DNA of 7,830 nucleotides from Deltaproteobacteria bacterium (GCA_031279155.1 JAITJB010000066.1:1-7830); one strand, 5' to 3'. Numbered from the stretch's first letter, positions 1 to 6,172 are shown. Numbers and translations: made by a program. The notes: a model not told the origin generated them from the letters alone.

Positions 1-346
1 ATAATATATCCGTTTAAAGGGCGGAAATTTTGCTCGGGGCCGATCTTAACTTATCCGCAAATGGGCGGAAAGCTTACTGAGCCCCCATATAAGTTATCCG
101 GAAATTTGGCTCGAAAACCGATTAAAAGTACCATCTAGCTTTTGGTATGGGCATAACAGACAGTGAAACTTTAGCGAGTTTTCGAGTGGATAGAACTTGA
201 GCCTGCATTTTCGGGTTTTTTTAAGCTAGGCACAGGGGTGCGCGCTAGATCGAAAAAACCAAAAAATGATAAAAATATTAAACTAGATAATAAAACAATC
301 GATTTAAGGTAAAATATTTGCTTACTAGAAATAGGCTTAAGTTTAC
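1..346. other. gene-free AT-rich region downstream of pyrE
   Basis: No reading frame here resembles a protein. The first ~130 bases hold three degenerate copies of a ~44-bp unit (separate entry). Around 225-251 an imperfect hairpin (CTAG and GCAC arms against GTGC and CTAG, with a bulged GCG) is flanked by a T7 run on its left and A-rich sequence on its right. This is the wrong arrangement for a terminator of the minus-strand pyrE. On the minus strand the sequence after the pyrE stop contains T-runs (about 255-275) but no clear GC stem, so no intrinsic terminator for pyrE could be assigned. Confidence 0.6.
7..130. repeat. three degenerate ~44-bp tandem repeats
   Basis: TATCCG occurs at 7-12, 52-57 and 95-100, that is at intervals of 45 and 43 bases. 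After each comes a similar series: a GGCGGAAA or GGAAATTT block, then GCTCG or ACTGAGC, then CCGAT or CCATAT, and an AAGT-like end. Copy 1 and copy 3 share GGAAATTT, GCTCG and CCGAT; copy 3 has lost about 10 bases near its start. The array may extend left of the window. The period is irregular and no protein is encoded, so it resembles a decayed intergenic satellite. No function can be assigned. Confidence 0.45.
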
Positions 347-1102
347 TTAAATACCATAAAGTTCAACGTAACGCTTAAACTCGGCGACAGTGGCGTCGCT
401 TAAGGGTGACATATGGCCCTTTTGCAGGACCGGAACTTTTTCACTGTGTAAAAAGTCAACTGTCTCGTTAATGCCCAAGATGGTCTGGACTTCAAGGCCA
501 GTTTTGACCTTAAAATTCTTAACAGCGTCTTGGCCCTTGACACCTGGTTGGGGCTCTTTGTCTCTATCGTAGACAGCAGTCGTCTGCTCGCGATCGAGAA
601 ACAAGGCCACGCCGGCAGGATAGTAGCTATGTCCGTTTTTACTGGCTTCGGCAGTCAACTGGCCTAAGATGTCGAACTTGGTGGACATGGTGGTGGCTAC
701 GTCATCAATGATTAAAACGCGGGCTCCGTCAAAGAGGGCGCCGGTAACAAAAAGGGCCCCTTTATGGCTGCCCTCGCCGTGAGATTTGGTTTCCTTTCGG
801 TCGTAGTCGAAGCTTTTATCCACCTGGTGAATGCGCCAAAGAGCTTCGGCGGCGGCTACGGCTAGGGCGCTGCCTTTGTAGCTCGGGCCCACTAAGACGT
901 CAAAATCGGACACGGTTTTAGTGTCCATCAAAAAATCGGCCATGATCCGGCCCAGTTCGGAGATGAGTCGACCAGTCCGAAATAGTCCAAAGTTTACGAA
1001 ATAAGGAGTTGGCCGACCGTCTTTTAGAGTGAGGCCTTCATCGAAGTATAAAGCGTGACTCTCGGCTAATAAAACGGCCAACTCTTTTTGACATGATTTC
1101 AT
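347..1102 (-). CDS. pyrE: orotate phosphoribosyltransferase
   Basis: Cytoplasmic enzyme of de novo pyrimidine synthesis that joins orotate to PRPP, giving orotidine 5'-phosphate and pyrophosphate. Counting from the chosen ATG at 1102 (251 residues), visible family features are LTLKDGRPTPYFVNFGLF (24-41), a GPSYKG segment (72-77), the flexible catalytic loop DRKETKSHGEG (101-111, with Lys103, Lys106 and His108), and the PRPP-binding strand VLIIDDVATTMSTK (129-142). The phosphate loop after the two aspartates reads ATTMST rather than the more usual TAGT. The protein is longer than the ~213-residue E. coli enzyme, mostly at its C-terminal half. The frame opens at GTG 1144 and has another ATG at 1126, but neither has a ribosome binding site. 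ATG 1102 follows GCGAGG at short spacing and gives a family-like N-terminus. The gene follows ilvC in the same direction but lies beyond the ilv terminator, so it is probably transcribed separately. Confidence in the family is high and in the exact start moderate. Confidence 0.9.
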   Translation of the reverse strand: MKSCQKELAVLLAESHALYFDEGLTLKDGRPTPYFVNFGLFRTGRLISELGRIMADFLMDTKTVSDFDVLVGPSYKGSALAVAAAEALWRIHQVDKSFDYDRKETKSHGEGSHKGALFVTGALFDGARVLIIDDVATTMSTKFDILGQLTAEASKNGHSYYPAGVALFLDREQTTAVYDRDKEPQPGVKGQDAVKNFKVKTGLEVQTILGINETVDFLHSEKVPVLQKGHMSPLSDATVAEFKRYVELYGI

Positions 1103-1116
1103 AAAACCTCGCCAAA

Positions 1117-1184
1117 GGCGGGCCATATGGGCCCGCCACCCCACAGGGGTGTTTTTTTAGGGGCGCCGCTTAAGGCGGGCGCCC
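1117..1184 (-). promoter_or_regulatory. pyrE leader with three adjacent GC-rich hairpins
   Basis: Three near-perfect inverted repeats stand back to back just upstream of pyrE. They are GGGCGCC/GGCGCCC (1161-1167 with 1178-1184), CACCCC/GGGGTG with a three-base loop (1137-1142 with 1146-1151), and GGCGGGCC/GGCCCGCC with a five-base loop (1117-1124 with 1130-1137). A smaller CGCC/GGCG pairing next to the pyrE ribosome binding site would compete with the last one. This GC block stands out in an AT-rich spacer and would fold in the pyrE mRNA. A role in translational or attenuation control by pyrimidines is inference; no U-run follows the proximal hairpin on the minus strand. Confidence 0.4.
1137..1158 (+). 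terminator. terminator-like hairpin facing plus
   Basis: The stem CACCCC-ACA-GGGGTG (1137-1151) is followed directly by seven T on the plus strand (1152-1158), the standard arrangement of an intrinsic terminator. No plus-strand gene lies upstream of it, only the antisense of pyrE. It may stop antisense transcription entering the ilv region, or simply be one of the pyrE leader hairpins with a chance A/T tract. The three-base loop and six-base stem are short for a terminator. Confidence 0.35.
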
Positions 1185-1300
1185 GATATTTAAGCCGGTC
1201 GCTGAACAAGAAAACCAGGCTAGAAGCAAAAAAAGGAAATAAAGAGAATTAATTAATAGTAAAAAAAGAAAGTTTAGCTAGTTATAATTATGAATAAGTT
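1185..1300. other. AT-rich ilvC-pyrE spacer
   Basis: This purine/pyrimidine-skewed AT-rich spacer lies between the ilvC terminator and the pyrE leader hairpins. It should carry the minus-strand pyrE promoter, but I could not find a convincing pair of -35 and -10 hexamers at 16-18 base spacing. TTGATA and TATAAC occur near 1280-1305 on the minus strand with only 14 bases between them. No gene is present. Confidence 0.4.
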
Positions 1301-1337
1301 TATCAAAACCCCGGCTGGTTACTAAAGCAGCCGGGGT
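1301..1337 (-). terminator. intrinsic terminator of the ilvBNC operon
   Basis: A perfect ten-base-pair GC-rich stem (ACCCCGGCTG at 1308-1317 with CAGCCGGGGT at 1328-1337) and a ten-base loop sit eight bases past the ilvC stop codon. On the minus strand the stem runs into TTTTGATAAA, a moderate U-tract. Position, stem strength and orientation make it the end of the ilv transcript and separate it from pyrE. Confidence 0.85.
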
Positions 1338-1344
1338 CATTTGA

Positions 1345-2340
1345 TTAAAGGCCTTTTTGGAGCCAAGCCATCATCTTACGAAGGTCTCGGCCAACCTCAT
1401 TGATGGGATTGGCGGCCTCTTGGCGGCGCCGGGCTAAAAAGCCTGGACGGCCAGCTTTGTTTTCTAGAATCCACTCTCTGGCAAAGTCGCCTTCCTGAAT
1501 CTCTCTGAGGATCTCGGCCATTTCGGCGCGGGTTTCTTCGGTGACAATCCGCCTACCTCTTGTGTAGTCGCCGTATTCGGCTGTATCGCTAATGGAGTAG
1601 CGCATTAAGTCAAGGCCGCCCTGGTACATAAGATCGACTATCAGTTTCATCTCATGGAGGCACTCGAAGTAGGCGATTTCCGGCTGATAGCCGGCATCCA
1701 CTAATGTCTCAAAGCCGGCCTTTATGAGTTCGGTGACCCCACCGCAAAGAACGGCCTGCTCGCCGAAGAGATCGGTTTCGGTTTCTTCCTCAAAAGTCGT
1801 GCGGATTAAGCCGGCTCTGGTGGCTCCGATGGCGTTACCGTAAGCTAAGGCCCAGCTCAGGGCCGTGCCATCGGGATCTTGGTGGATAGCCACTAAGGCC
1901 GGGACGCCGGCGCCCTTGACGTACTCGCTCCTGACCAGGTGTCCTGGGCCCTTGGGGGCGACCATGGCCACGCTGATTTCCGGGGGCGGGGAGATTTGGT
2001 TAAAGTGGATGGAAAAACCATGGCTAAACATGAGCATCTTACCGGCTTTGAGGTTAGGCAAGATGTCATTTTGGTAGATCTCAGGTTGAAGGTGATCTTG
2101 CATTAAAAGCTGAATTAAATCAGCTTGGGCGGCGGCTTCGCTGGCCGGTACCGGCTTGAAGCCGTGCTCGACGGCTAAATCATAGTTTCTAGATCCCGGA
2201 CGCTGCCCGACGACGACTTTCAGGCCGCTATCGCGAAGATTTTGGGCCTGAGCGTGCCCCTGACTGCCGTAGCCGATGACGGCCACGGTTTTACCGGTCA
2301 GTGGGGTGAGGGGCGCGTCTTTTTCATAGTAAATCTGCAT
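1345..2340 (-). CDS. ilvC: ketol-acid reductoisomerase
   Basis: Second enzyme of valine, leucine and isoleucine synthesis. It catalyses Mg2+-dependent alkyl migration and NAD(P)H reduction of 2-acetolactate or 2-aceto-2-hydroxybutyrate to the dihydroxy acid. At 331 residues it is a normal class I (short) enzyme. The Rossmann motif GYGSQGHAQAQNLRDSG lies at 23-39. The cofactor loop GQRPGSRNYDLA (45-56) has Arg and Ser residues suggesting NADPH. His107 and Lys130 (APKGPGH) are in place. The knotted C-terminal domain carries metal ligands Asp190 and Glu194 (TDLFGEQ) and Glu226 and Glu230 (FECLHE), followed by the SISDTAEYGD substrate motif near 248-257. A slightly unusual point is LMQDHLQ at 79-85, where a proline usually precedes the Asp. 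The ATG is preceded by an excellent ribosome binding site, AAAGGAG, about six bases upstream. The gene lies 42 bases after ilvN and is the last gene of the operon. Confidence 0.97.
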   Translation of the reverse strand: MQIYYEKDAPLTPLTGKTVAVIGYGSQGHAQAQNLRDSGLKVVVGQRPGSRNYDLAVEHGFKPVPASEAAAQADLIQLLMQDHLQPEIYQNDILPNLKAGKMLMFSHGFSIHFNQISPPPEISVAMVAPKGPGHLVRSEYVKGAGVPALVAIHQDPDGTALSWALAYGNAIGATRAGLIRTTFEEETETDLFGEQAVLCGGVTELIKAGFETLVDAGYQPEIAYFECLHEMKLIVDLMYQGGLDLMRYSISDTAEYGDYTRGRRIVTEETRAEMAEILREIQEGDFAREWILENKAGRPGFLARRRQEAANPINEVGRDLRKMMAWLQKGL

Positions 2341-2382
2341 GCTAATCTCCTTTAAGAGTAACTTAATTAAATATAGTGAGGC

Positions 2383-2895
2383 TTATCTTTTGGGGGGCAA
2401 GCTTCTGGCAATGGCCGTTAGGCCAGTGGAGACAATCTCTTCGATGCCAAATTGGTCCAAAAGGGACAGGACAGCTTTAAGTTTATTCTCGCCGCCGGTA
2501 ATCTCCAAAGTGAAAGATTTGGGACTCACATCGATAACCTTGCCCCTAAATATCTCGCACAAGCGCATGATCTCAGCTCGGGTATCTTCTTGGGTCCGGA
2601 CCCGAACCATGACCAGTTGACGCTCAACGTAGTCCATTTGGGTTAGATCGGTCACCTTGATGACATTTATGAGTTTTCTAAGCTGCTTAATGATCTGACT
2701 GACAAACTTGGGGCTGACGCTGATAATGAGGGTTATCAATGAGACATCGGGTTCCATGGTCGCGGCCACCGACAGAGAGTCGATGTTAAAGCCGCGGCCT
2801 GAGATCAAGGTGGTGACCCTGGCCAGGACGCCAGGACGGTTGTCGACTAAGACGGCCAAGGTGTGACGTTTCTGTGACTCTGATGATATTTCCAT
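2383..2895 (-). CDS. ilvN: acetolactate synthase small (regulatory) subunit
   Basis: Regulatory partner of IlvB. It raises the activity of the catalytic subunit and confers valine feedback inhibition. From the ATG at 2895 it has 170 residues, close to the ~160 of IlvH/IlvN. An N-terminal ACT domain starts at about residue 11, with the signature NRPGVLARVTTLISGRGFN (19-37) followed by IDSLSV, the region that binds valine in the family. The C-terminal domain (about 85-165) includes RVRTQEDTRAEI, FRGKVIDV and the TGGENKL segment typical of the family. The frame also opens at TTG 2901, but that lies directly against the GGA ribosome binding element, which is well spaced (seven bases) for ATG 2895. 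It is encoded between ilvB (gap about 90 bases) and ilvC, as expected for one transcript. The symbol could equally be ilvH. Confidence 0.95.
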   Translation of the reverse strand: MEISSESQKRHTLAVLVDNRPGVLARVTTLISGRGFNIDSLSVAATMEPDVSLITLIISVSPKFVSQIIKQLRKLINVIKVTDLTQMDYVERQLVMVRVRTQEDTRAEIMRLCEIFRGKVIDVSPKSFTLEITGGENKLKAVLSLLDQFGIEEIVSTGLTAIARSLPPKR

Positions 2896-2986
2896 GGTCA
2901 ATTCCGCATTAGTGCGTTTTTAGACGCAATGATAATTTATTATTTTAAATAATTATTAAAATTCTTGACTTTAGATTTCGATGGCC

Positions 2987-4699
2987 TCAAGCCGGCGGCT
3001 CCAGAGGTTGGCGCAAGAGCATCTCATCTAAGCCCTTGCCGCCTGGGACCATGGGGTAGACCAATTCTTCGGGACAGACTCTAAAGTCCATGACCACGGG
3101 GCCATCGTGGCTTAAGGCCTCATTAATAACCGGCTCGACCTCCTCGAAGGTACTGGCCCTTAGGCCTTTGGCTCCAAAGGCTTCGGCTAATTTAACGAAG
3201 TCAGGCTCTTTCTTTAATATGCTGGCCGCGTACCGGCGATCGTAGAAGAGCTCTTGCCACTGCCGGACCATGCCCAAGCAACCGTTATTGAGGATGGCCA
3301 CCTTGATGGGGAGGTTTTCTTGGACAGCCGTGGTCAGCTCCTGGACGTTCATTAAAAAAGAACCATCGCCGGAAATGTCGATGACCGTAGCTCCTGGTCT
3401 GGCCATTTGGACGCCTAAGGCCGCCGGCAGCCCAAAGCCCATGACGCCTAAGCCGCCTGAGGTAATAAACTGCCTTGGGCTTTGGTAGAGATAGTATTGG
3501 GCGGCCCACATCTGATGCTGACCGACTTCGGTGACAATAACGGCCTTGCCGGAAGTTAAGCGGTAAAGCGTCTCAATGACCATCTGAGGCTTAATACAAT
3601 CCCTAGTTTCCCGATCGTAAGCTAGCGGGAAGCGGGCGTCCCACTCTTTGATCTGCTCGAGCCATTCTAAGCGAGCCTTTTTATCGTATACCGGGAGCGG
3701 ACCTAACATCTCTAAAATGGCCTTAATGGCCTGCCTGGCGTCGGCCACCAGCGGGACATCAACGTCTAAGACCTTGTGGATAGATGTGGTATCAACATCT
3801 ATATGGATGATGCCGGCCTCTGGGGCGAAGCGGGCCAAGGCGCCGGTGACCCGGTCGTCGAAGCGGGCCCCGACGGCTAAAATCAAGTCCGCCGATTGGA
3901 CGGCCATGTTAGCCCGGTAGAGGCCGTGCATGCCCAGCATGCCTAAGCTCAGCGGGTGGTTGCCAGGAAAGCCGCCCAAGCCCATCAAAGTGTTAGTCAC
4001 CGGCATAGTGAGAAGCTCGGAAAGCTGTAAAAGGTCCTCATTAGCCCCGGCTGCGATGACGCCGCCGCCAGCGTAAATGACCGGCTTTTGGGCCGATAAT
4101 AAGAGCTTAATGGCCTTTTGGATCTGGCGCGGGTGAGGGCTTAAGTGGGGCTGATAGGCCCTAAGGAAGACTTTACGGGGGTAGTCAAATTCGGCGTGCC
4201 CGGCGATGACGTCTTTGGGCAGATCGACTAAGACCGCGCCTGGCCGGCCCGTGGTGGCCACGTAGAAAGCCTCTTTGACCGTGCGAGCAAGTTCTTCGGT
4301 ACTCATTACCAAGTAGTTGTGTTTGGTGACGGGCCTTGAGACGCCGACGATATCGACTTCTTGGAAAGCGTCGTTACCAATGAGCATCCGGCTGACTTGG
4401 CCAGAGAACACCAAAACCGGAACGCTATCCATGTTAGCGCCAGCCAGTCCCGTTACAGTGTTGGTAGCGCCGGGACCGCTGGTGACGAGCACCACGCCAG
4501 GGCGACCAGTGGAACGGGCGTAGCCGTCGGCAGCGTGGACAGCCGCCTGTTCATGGCGGGTCAACACAAATTTTAAGCCGCTGGTTTCAAGGTAATGGTG
4601 GATGTCGATGGTGGTTGCTCCGGGATAACCGAAAATAACCTCGACCCCTTCATTTTTCCAGCACTCGATTAGGATCTCAGCGCCGCTCATTGTGGTCAT
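2987..4699 (-). CDS. ilvB: acetolactate synthase large (catalytic) subunit
   Basis: ThDP-, Mg2+- and FAD-dependent acetohydroxyacid synthase, the first common step of branched-chain amino acid synthesis. It condenses pyruvate with pyruvate or 2-oxobutyrate and works with IlvN. From ATG 4699 the protein has 570 residues, the normal length. The N-terminal ThDP domain has FGYPG near 23-27 and catalytic Glu50 in RHEQAAVHAADGYAR. The SGPGATN and FSGQV segments follow, then the central FAD domain (about 190-330). The C-terminal domain has the ThDP/Mg motif starting GDGSFLMN at 444 and closing with Asn471-Asn472, followed by MVRQWQELFY. Oddities are GATTID after the YPG motif, where GGAILP-like sequence is usual, and Cys after NNG, where Tyr is common. 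Starts at TTG 4711 (weak GGAAG close by), ATG 4699 and ATG 4690 are all possible; none has a well-spaced ribosome binding site. It is the first gene of ilvBNC, behind a long structured leader. Confidence 0.97.
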   Translation of the reverse strand: MTTMSGAEILIECWKNEGVEVIFGYPGATTIDIHHYLETSGLKFVLTRHEQAAVHAADGYARSTGRPGVVLVTSGPGATNTVTGLAGANMDSVPVLVFSGQVSRMLIGNDAFQEVDIVGVSRPVTKHNYLVMSTEELARTVKEAFYVATTGRPGAVLVDLPKDVIAGHAEFDYPRKVFLRAYQPHLSPHPRQIQKAIKLLLSAQKPVIYAGGGVIAAGANEDLLQLSELLTMPVTNTLMGLGGFPGNHPLSLGMLGMHGLYRANMAVQSADLILAVGARFDDRVTGALARFAPEAGIIHIDVDTTSIHKVLDVDVPLVADARQAIKAILEMLGPLPVYDKKARLEWLEQIKEWDARFPLAYDRETRDCIKPQMVIETLYRLTSGKAVIVTEVGQHQMWAAQYYLYQSPRQFITSGGLGVMGFGLPAALGVQMARPGATVIDISGDGSFLMNVQELTTAVQENLPIKVAILNNGCLGMVRQWQELFYDRRYAASILKKEPDFVKLAEAFGAKGLRASTFEEVEPVINEALSHDGPVVMDFRVCPEELVYPMVPGGKGLDEMLLRQPLEPPA

Positions 4700-4781
4700 A
4701 AATAATCGCAAAGGCTTCCAGCCGGGAAGAAATTGCGCCCCCCTTTTTTTTAAATAGTGTTTAATACGATAATATAAATAG

Positions 4782-4809
4782 CCTGAAACTATAAAAGTTT
4801 AGTCTCAGG
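4782..4809 (-). promoter_or_regulatory. ilvB-proximal leader hairpin
   Basis: On the minus strand CCTGAGACTA (4809-4800) pairs with TAGTTTCAGG (4791-4782) across an eight-base loop, giving ten pairs with one G-T wobble. The wobble pairs only in the minus-strand RNA, which fits an element of the ilvB mRNA. It lies between the terminator-like hairpin at 4815-4846 and an A8G6 tract at 4738-4751. No U-run follows it, so it is not itself a terminator. Confidence 0.35.
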
Positions 4810-4814
4810 TAGTT

Positions 4815-4846
4815 AAAAAATACAATAACCCGACTCGGGTGTTGTG
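4815..4846 (-). terminator. terminator-like hairpin in the ilvB leader
   Basis: On the minus strand ACCCG (4840-4836) pairs with CGGGT (4832-4828) around an AGT loop. The stem is extended by CAA/TTG (4844-4842 with 4825-4823) across a small internal loop. It is followed by TATTTTTT (to 4815). It lies about 150 bases after the DUF465 stop and 115 before ilvB, in the same direction as both. It can be read either as the DUF465 terminator or as an attenuator that must be passed to reach ilvBNC. The GC stem is short. Confidence 0.5.
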
Positions 4847-4870
4847 AGCCAAGAAGATCTAAGCCGCCTT

Positions 4871-4965
4871 GTGGCTAAATAGTGAGGAAACCCAAAAAGG
4901 AACTCGTTCCAGAAGCTTTAGCCACCGGATAAATAAGGCTGGGCCCGGACTTAGTCGTCCGGTGG
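4871..4965 (-). promoter_or_regulatory. nested, competing inverted repeats in the ilvB leader
   Basis: Three perfect stems share sequence and cannot all form together. Stem A pairs GTGGCTAAA (4871-4879) with TTTAGCCAC (4917-4925). Stem B pairs CCACCGGA (4922-4929) with TCCGGTGG (4958-4965) and uses the last four bases of stem A. Stem C pairs CCGGAC (4945-4950) with GTCCGG (4957-4962) and uses the outer arm of stem B. A small GGAAC/GTTCC hairpin sits inside stem A, and a GTGACC/GGTCAC hairpin (4981-4986 with 4992-4997) precedes the set. With the downstream hairpin at 4815-4846 the layout suggests conformational switching. That it controls the ilv operon is inference; no known riboswitch or T-box signature was seen. 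Confidence 0.45.
4875..4925 (-). CDS. possible ilv leader peptide, GTG start
   Basis: A GTG codon opens a 16-residue frame, MAKASGTSSFLGFLTI, ending in TAG, upstream of the terminator-like hairpin and ilvB. Its last seven residues hold two Leu, one Ile and two Phe, mildly suggestive of attenuation by branched-chain amino acid supply. The start and stop codons fall in the two arms of the perfect nine-base stem A. Against it, no Shine-Dalgarno sequence is visible before the GTG, there is no ATG in the leader, and there is no run of Ile/Val/Leu codons as in classical ilv leaders. Speculative. Confidence 0.2.
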   Translation of the reverse strand: MAKASGTSSFLGFLTI

Positions 4966-4993
4966 TGGGAGGGAGTACGGGTGACCTGGGCGG

Positions 4994-5215
4994 TCACACT
5001 CGGTGGGGGGCTAAAATACGCTCGATCTTATCTTTTCCTGCTAGTTTAGCTTTTTGAAGGCGCTTGCGTTCGATGTCCTCTTCGGTGGACAAATACGGGC
5101 GGCGGTTCATGTCCTCAAGCCGGCGCTCATAATCTAGGTGATCGTCGACTAGTTGTTTGAGAACGGGGTCAGTATTGATCAGCTTGGCGATCAAGGCCTC
5201 GTCAGAAGCTTCCAT
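4994..5215 (-). CDS. DUF465 (YdcH-like) small coiled-coil protein
   Basis: A 73-residue, highly charged, helical protein matching the DUF465/YdcH pattern as remembered: an N-terminal DEALIAKLINTDPVLKQL segment, then DDHLDYERRLEDMNRRPYLS (24-43), then a Lys/Arg-rich helix RKRLQKAKLAGKDKIERIL. Members are short antiparallel helical hairpins of unknown function, cytoplasmic, with no signal peptide. The ATG at 5215 has AAAGGTG five bases upstream. The stop codon overlaps the first hairpin of the ilv leader. It lies in the same direction as ilvBNC, about 290 bases upstream, so co-transcription through the leader is possible. Confidence 0.8.
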   Translation of the reverse strand: MEASDEALIAKLINTDPVLKQLVDDHLDYERRLEDMNRRPYLSTEEDIERKRLQKAKLAGKDKIERILAPHRV

Positions 5216-5248
5216 ATGGGCACCTTTGGGTCCAAAAAAAGGATAAGT

Positions 5249-5440
5249 TTAATTATTGTGGTTTTTTATAAATTGGTTTACTTTTTGTCTTAGGTCGCAA
5301 CTAAGACTTTCTTTGACCAGAGCTAGGCCGGATATAATTCTGGCCATTTTTTTATGAGCCCTAGTCAAGATTAACGCCAATAAGGGAGCCTGGGAAAATC
5401 CAAAACTCGCATTATTTGACGATACTAAAAGATATACCAA
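5249..5440 (-). CDS. hypothetical small protein or 3' remnant of a gene
   Basis: A 63-codon frame from TTG 5440 to TAA, ending 33 bases before the DUF465 gene on the same strand. I do not recognise it. The N-terminal third is hydrophobic (VYLLV, APLLALIL) and the rest is basic (RAHKKMARI, DLRQKVNQFIKNH). No good ribosome binding site precedes TTG 5440. The frame stays open upstream for 17 more codons (to about 5491, including NTRDLDLEADL) and, after a stop, continues to look protein-like back to about 5698 with three further stops. It may therefore be the surviving tail of a decayed gene rather than a complete small one. Confidence 0.3.
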   Translation of the reverse strand: MVYLLVSSNNASFGFSQAPLLALILTRAHKKMARIISGLALVKESLSCDLRQKVNQFIKNHNN

Positions 5441-5998
5441 ATCGGCTTCTAAGTCAAGATCGCGAGTATTAGGATAATATAGCGAATTTACTGGTTAATT
5501 TAGGGGAGTAAACTCCATGGAAACCCCCAAGCTAAGAGGGGCGCGCCTATTAGCTTAGAAGTCTTAGGCTGACTTTGAGTCTAAAGGCCGGCCAAAACCA
5601 AAATTTAATAAGCCAAAATTTACGGCGGCCAGTAATTTGCTTGGTTGCGGCGGCAGAAAAATTTTGGCGATCTCTCTAAGATCAATCGACCAGTCTTAAA
5701 CGGGGTATCAGAGGTTAAACGCAGCCCTTACTTACCTTAAGGAATTTCTTTGGGGAGGCCGCATCGTTGGGTCATAAGGTTAGGGCGTCCAAGGTGAAGT
5801 CTTAGTTGCAATCAAAGGTGCTCTCGCTCCTTATGATTTTGCCCTCGCGCGCGCGAAATCTAGCATTTTGGTTTGGGTAGCAGCTCTTAGAAGCCTTACG
5901 CGTTCTCATGTCGTGGGGTTATCGTAAAATTAATAAGCCGGGAGCTTTTGGCTGTTTAATAGCATCCCTTTATGGCCCCTTTTGGTTGGGGTTAATCT

Positions 5999-6172
5999 TT
6001 GGTAAGAAAATTTGAGGGGCCGCTAAAGTTACGGCTAAACACTAAACAAAAATCTAAGGAGCGACATTATTACTTTCGCCAAGACCAAGCAAGAAGGTTC
6101 AAGCAAGAAGGTCCAAGCAAGAAGGAGGCTGAAATCGCTGAACTTAACAGATCTAATCTTTTTGGTAAATAA
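5999..6172 (+). CDS. small basic candidate protein spanning the 14-bp repeat
   Basis: A 57-codon frame starting at TTG 5999, with GGGG seven bases upstream, and ending TAA. The product would be very basic and hydrophilic, with RQDQARRFKQEG in the middle and KKEAEIAELNRSNLFGK at the C-terminus, which looks like a real helical protein end. The 14-bp tandem repeat falls inside and, not being a multiple of three, is read in a different frame in each copy. I do not recognise the protein. It could be the tail of a decayed gene beginning near ATG 5517, which has a good GGGGAG ribosome binding site but is followed by many stops, or a chance frame. Confidence 0.25.
   Translation: MVRKFEGPLKLRLNTKQKSKERHYYFRQDQARRFKQEGPSKKEAEIAELNRSNLFGK
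6087..6126. repeat. 14-bp direct tandem repeat, ~2.9 copies
   Basis: The unit AAGCAAGAAGGTTC (6087-6100) is followed by AAGCAAGAAGGTCC (6101-6114) and a partial third copy AAGCAAGAAGGA (6115-6126). Copies are nearly identical, so the expansion is recent or maintained. The spacing is head-to-tail without spacers, so this is not a CRISPR array. The purine-rich unit also contains AGAAGG, which resembles ribosome binding sequence. Confidence 0.75.

Noticed and set aside
390..572. Plus-strand open frames opposite pyrE, ilvC, ilvN and ilvB (also 1865-2077, 2339-2646, 3270-3509, 3648-3920, 4317-4576)
   Set aside because: They lie opposite, or in another frame of, strongly conserved genes and their products look like nothing known; they are codon-bias shadows.
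1160..1185. GGGCGCC/GGCGCCC hairpin as an intrinsic terminator
   Set aside because: The adjacent T7 run lies before, not after, the stem on the plus strand, and on the minus strand the stem is followed by A residues.
4716..4993. T-box, known riboswitch, SRP RNA or RNase P RNA in the ilv leader
   Set aside because: None of the conserved sequence boxes I know for these RNAs is present on either strand.
4869..5057. 62-codon plus-strand frame across the ilv leader
   Set aside because: It overlaps the DUF465 gene antisense and the structured leader, and its composition (Gly/Arg/Ser) reflects the inverted repeats.
5517..5997. Possible decayed plus-strand gene beginning at ATG 5517 with GGGGAG upstream
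   Set aside because: The start context is good, but about nine stops in 160 codons is what chance predicts, and other frames of the same stretch look equally protein-like.
6087..6126. CRISPR array
   Set aside because: Units are 14 bp and directly adjacent, with no spacers.
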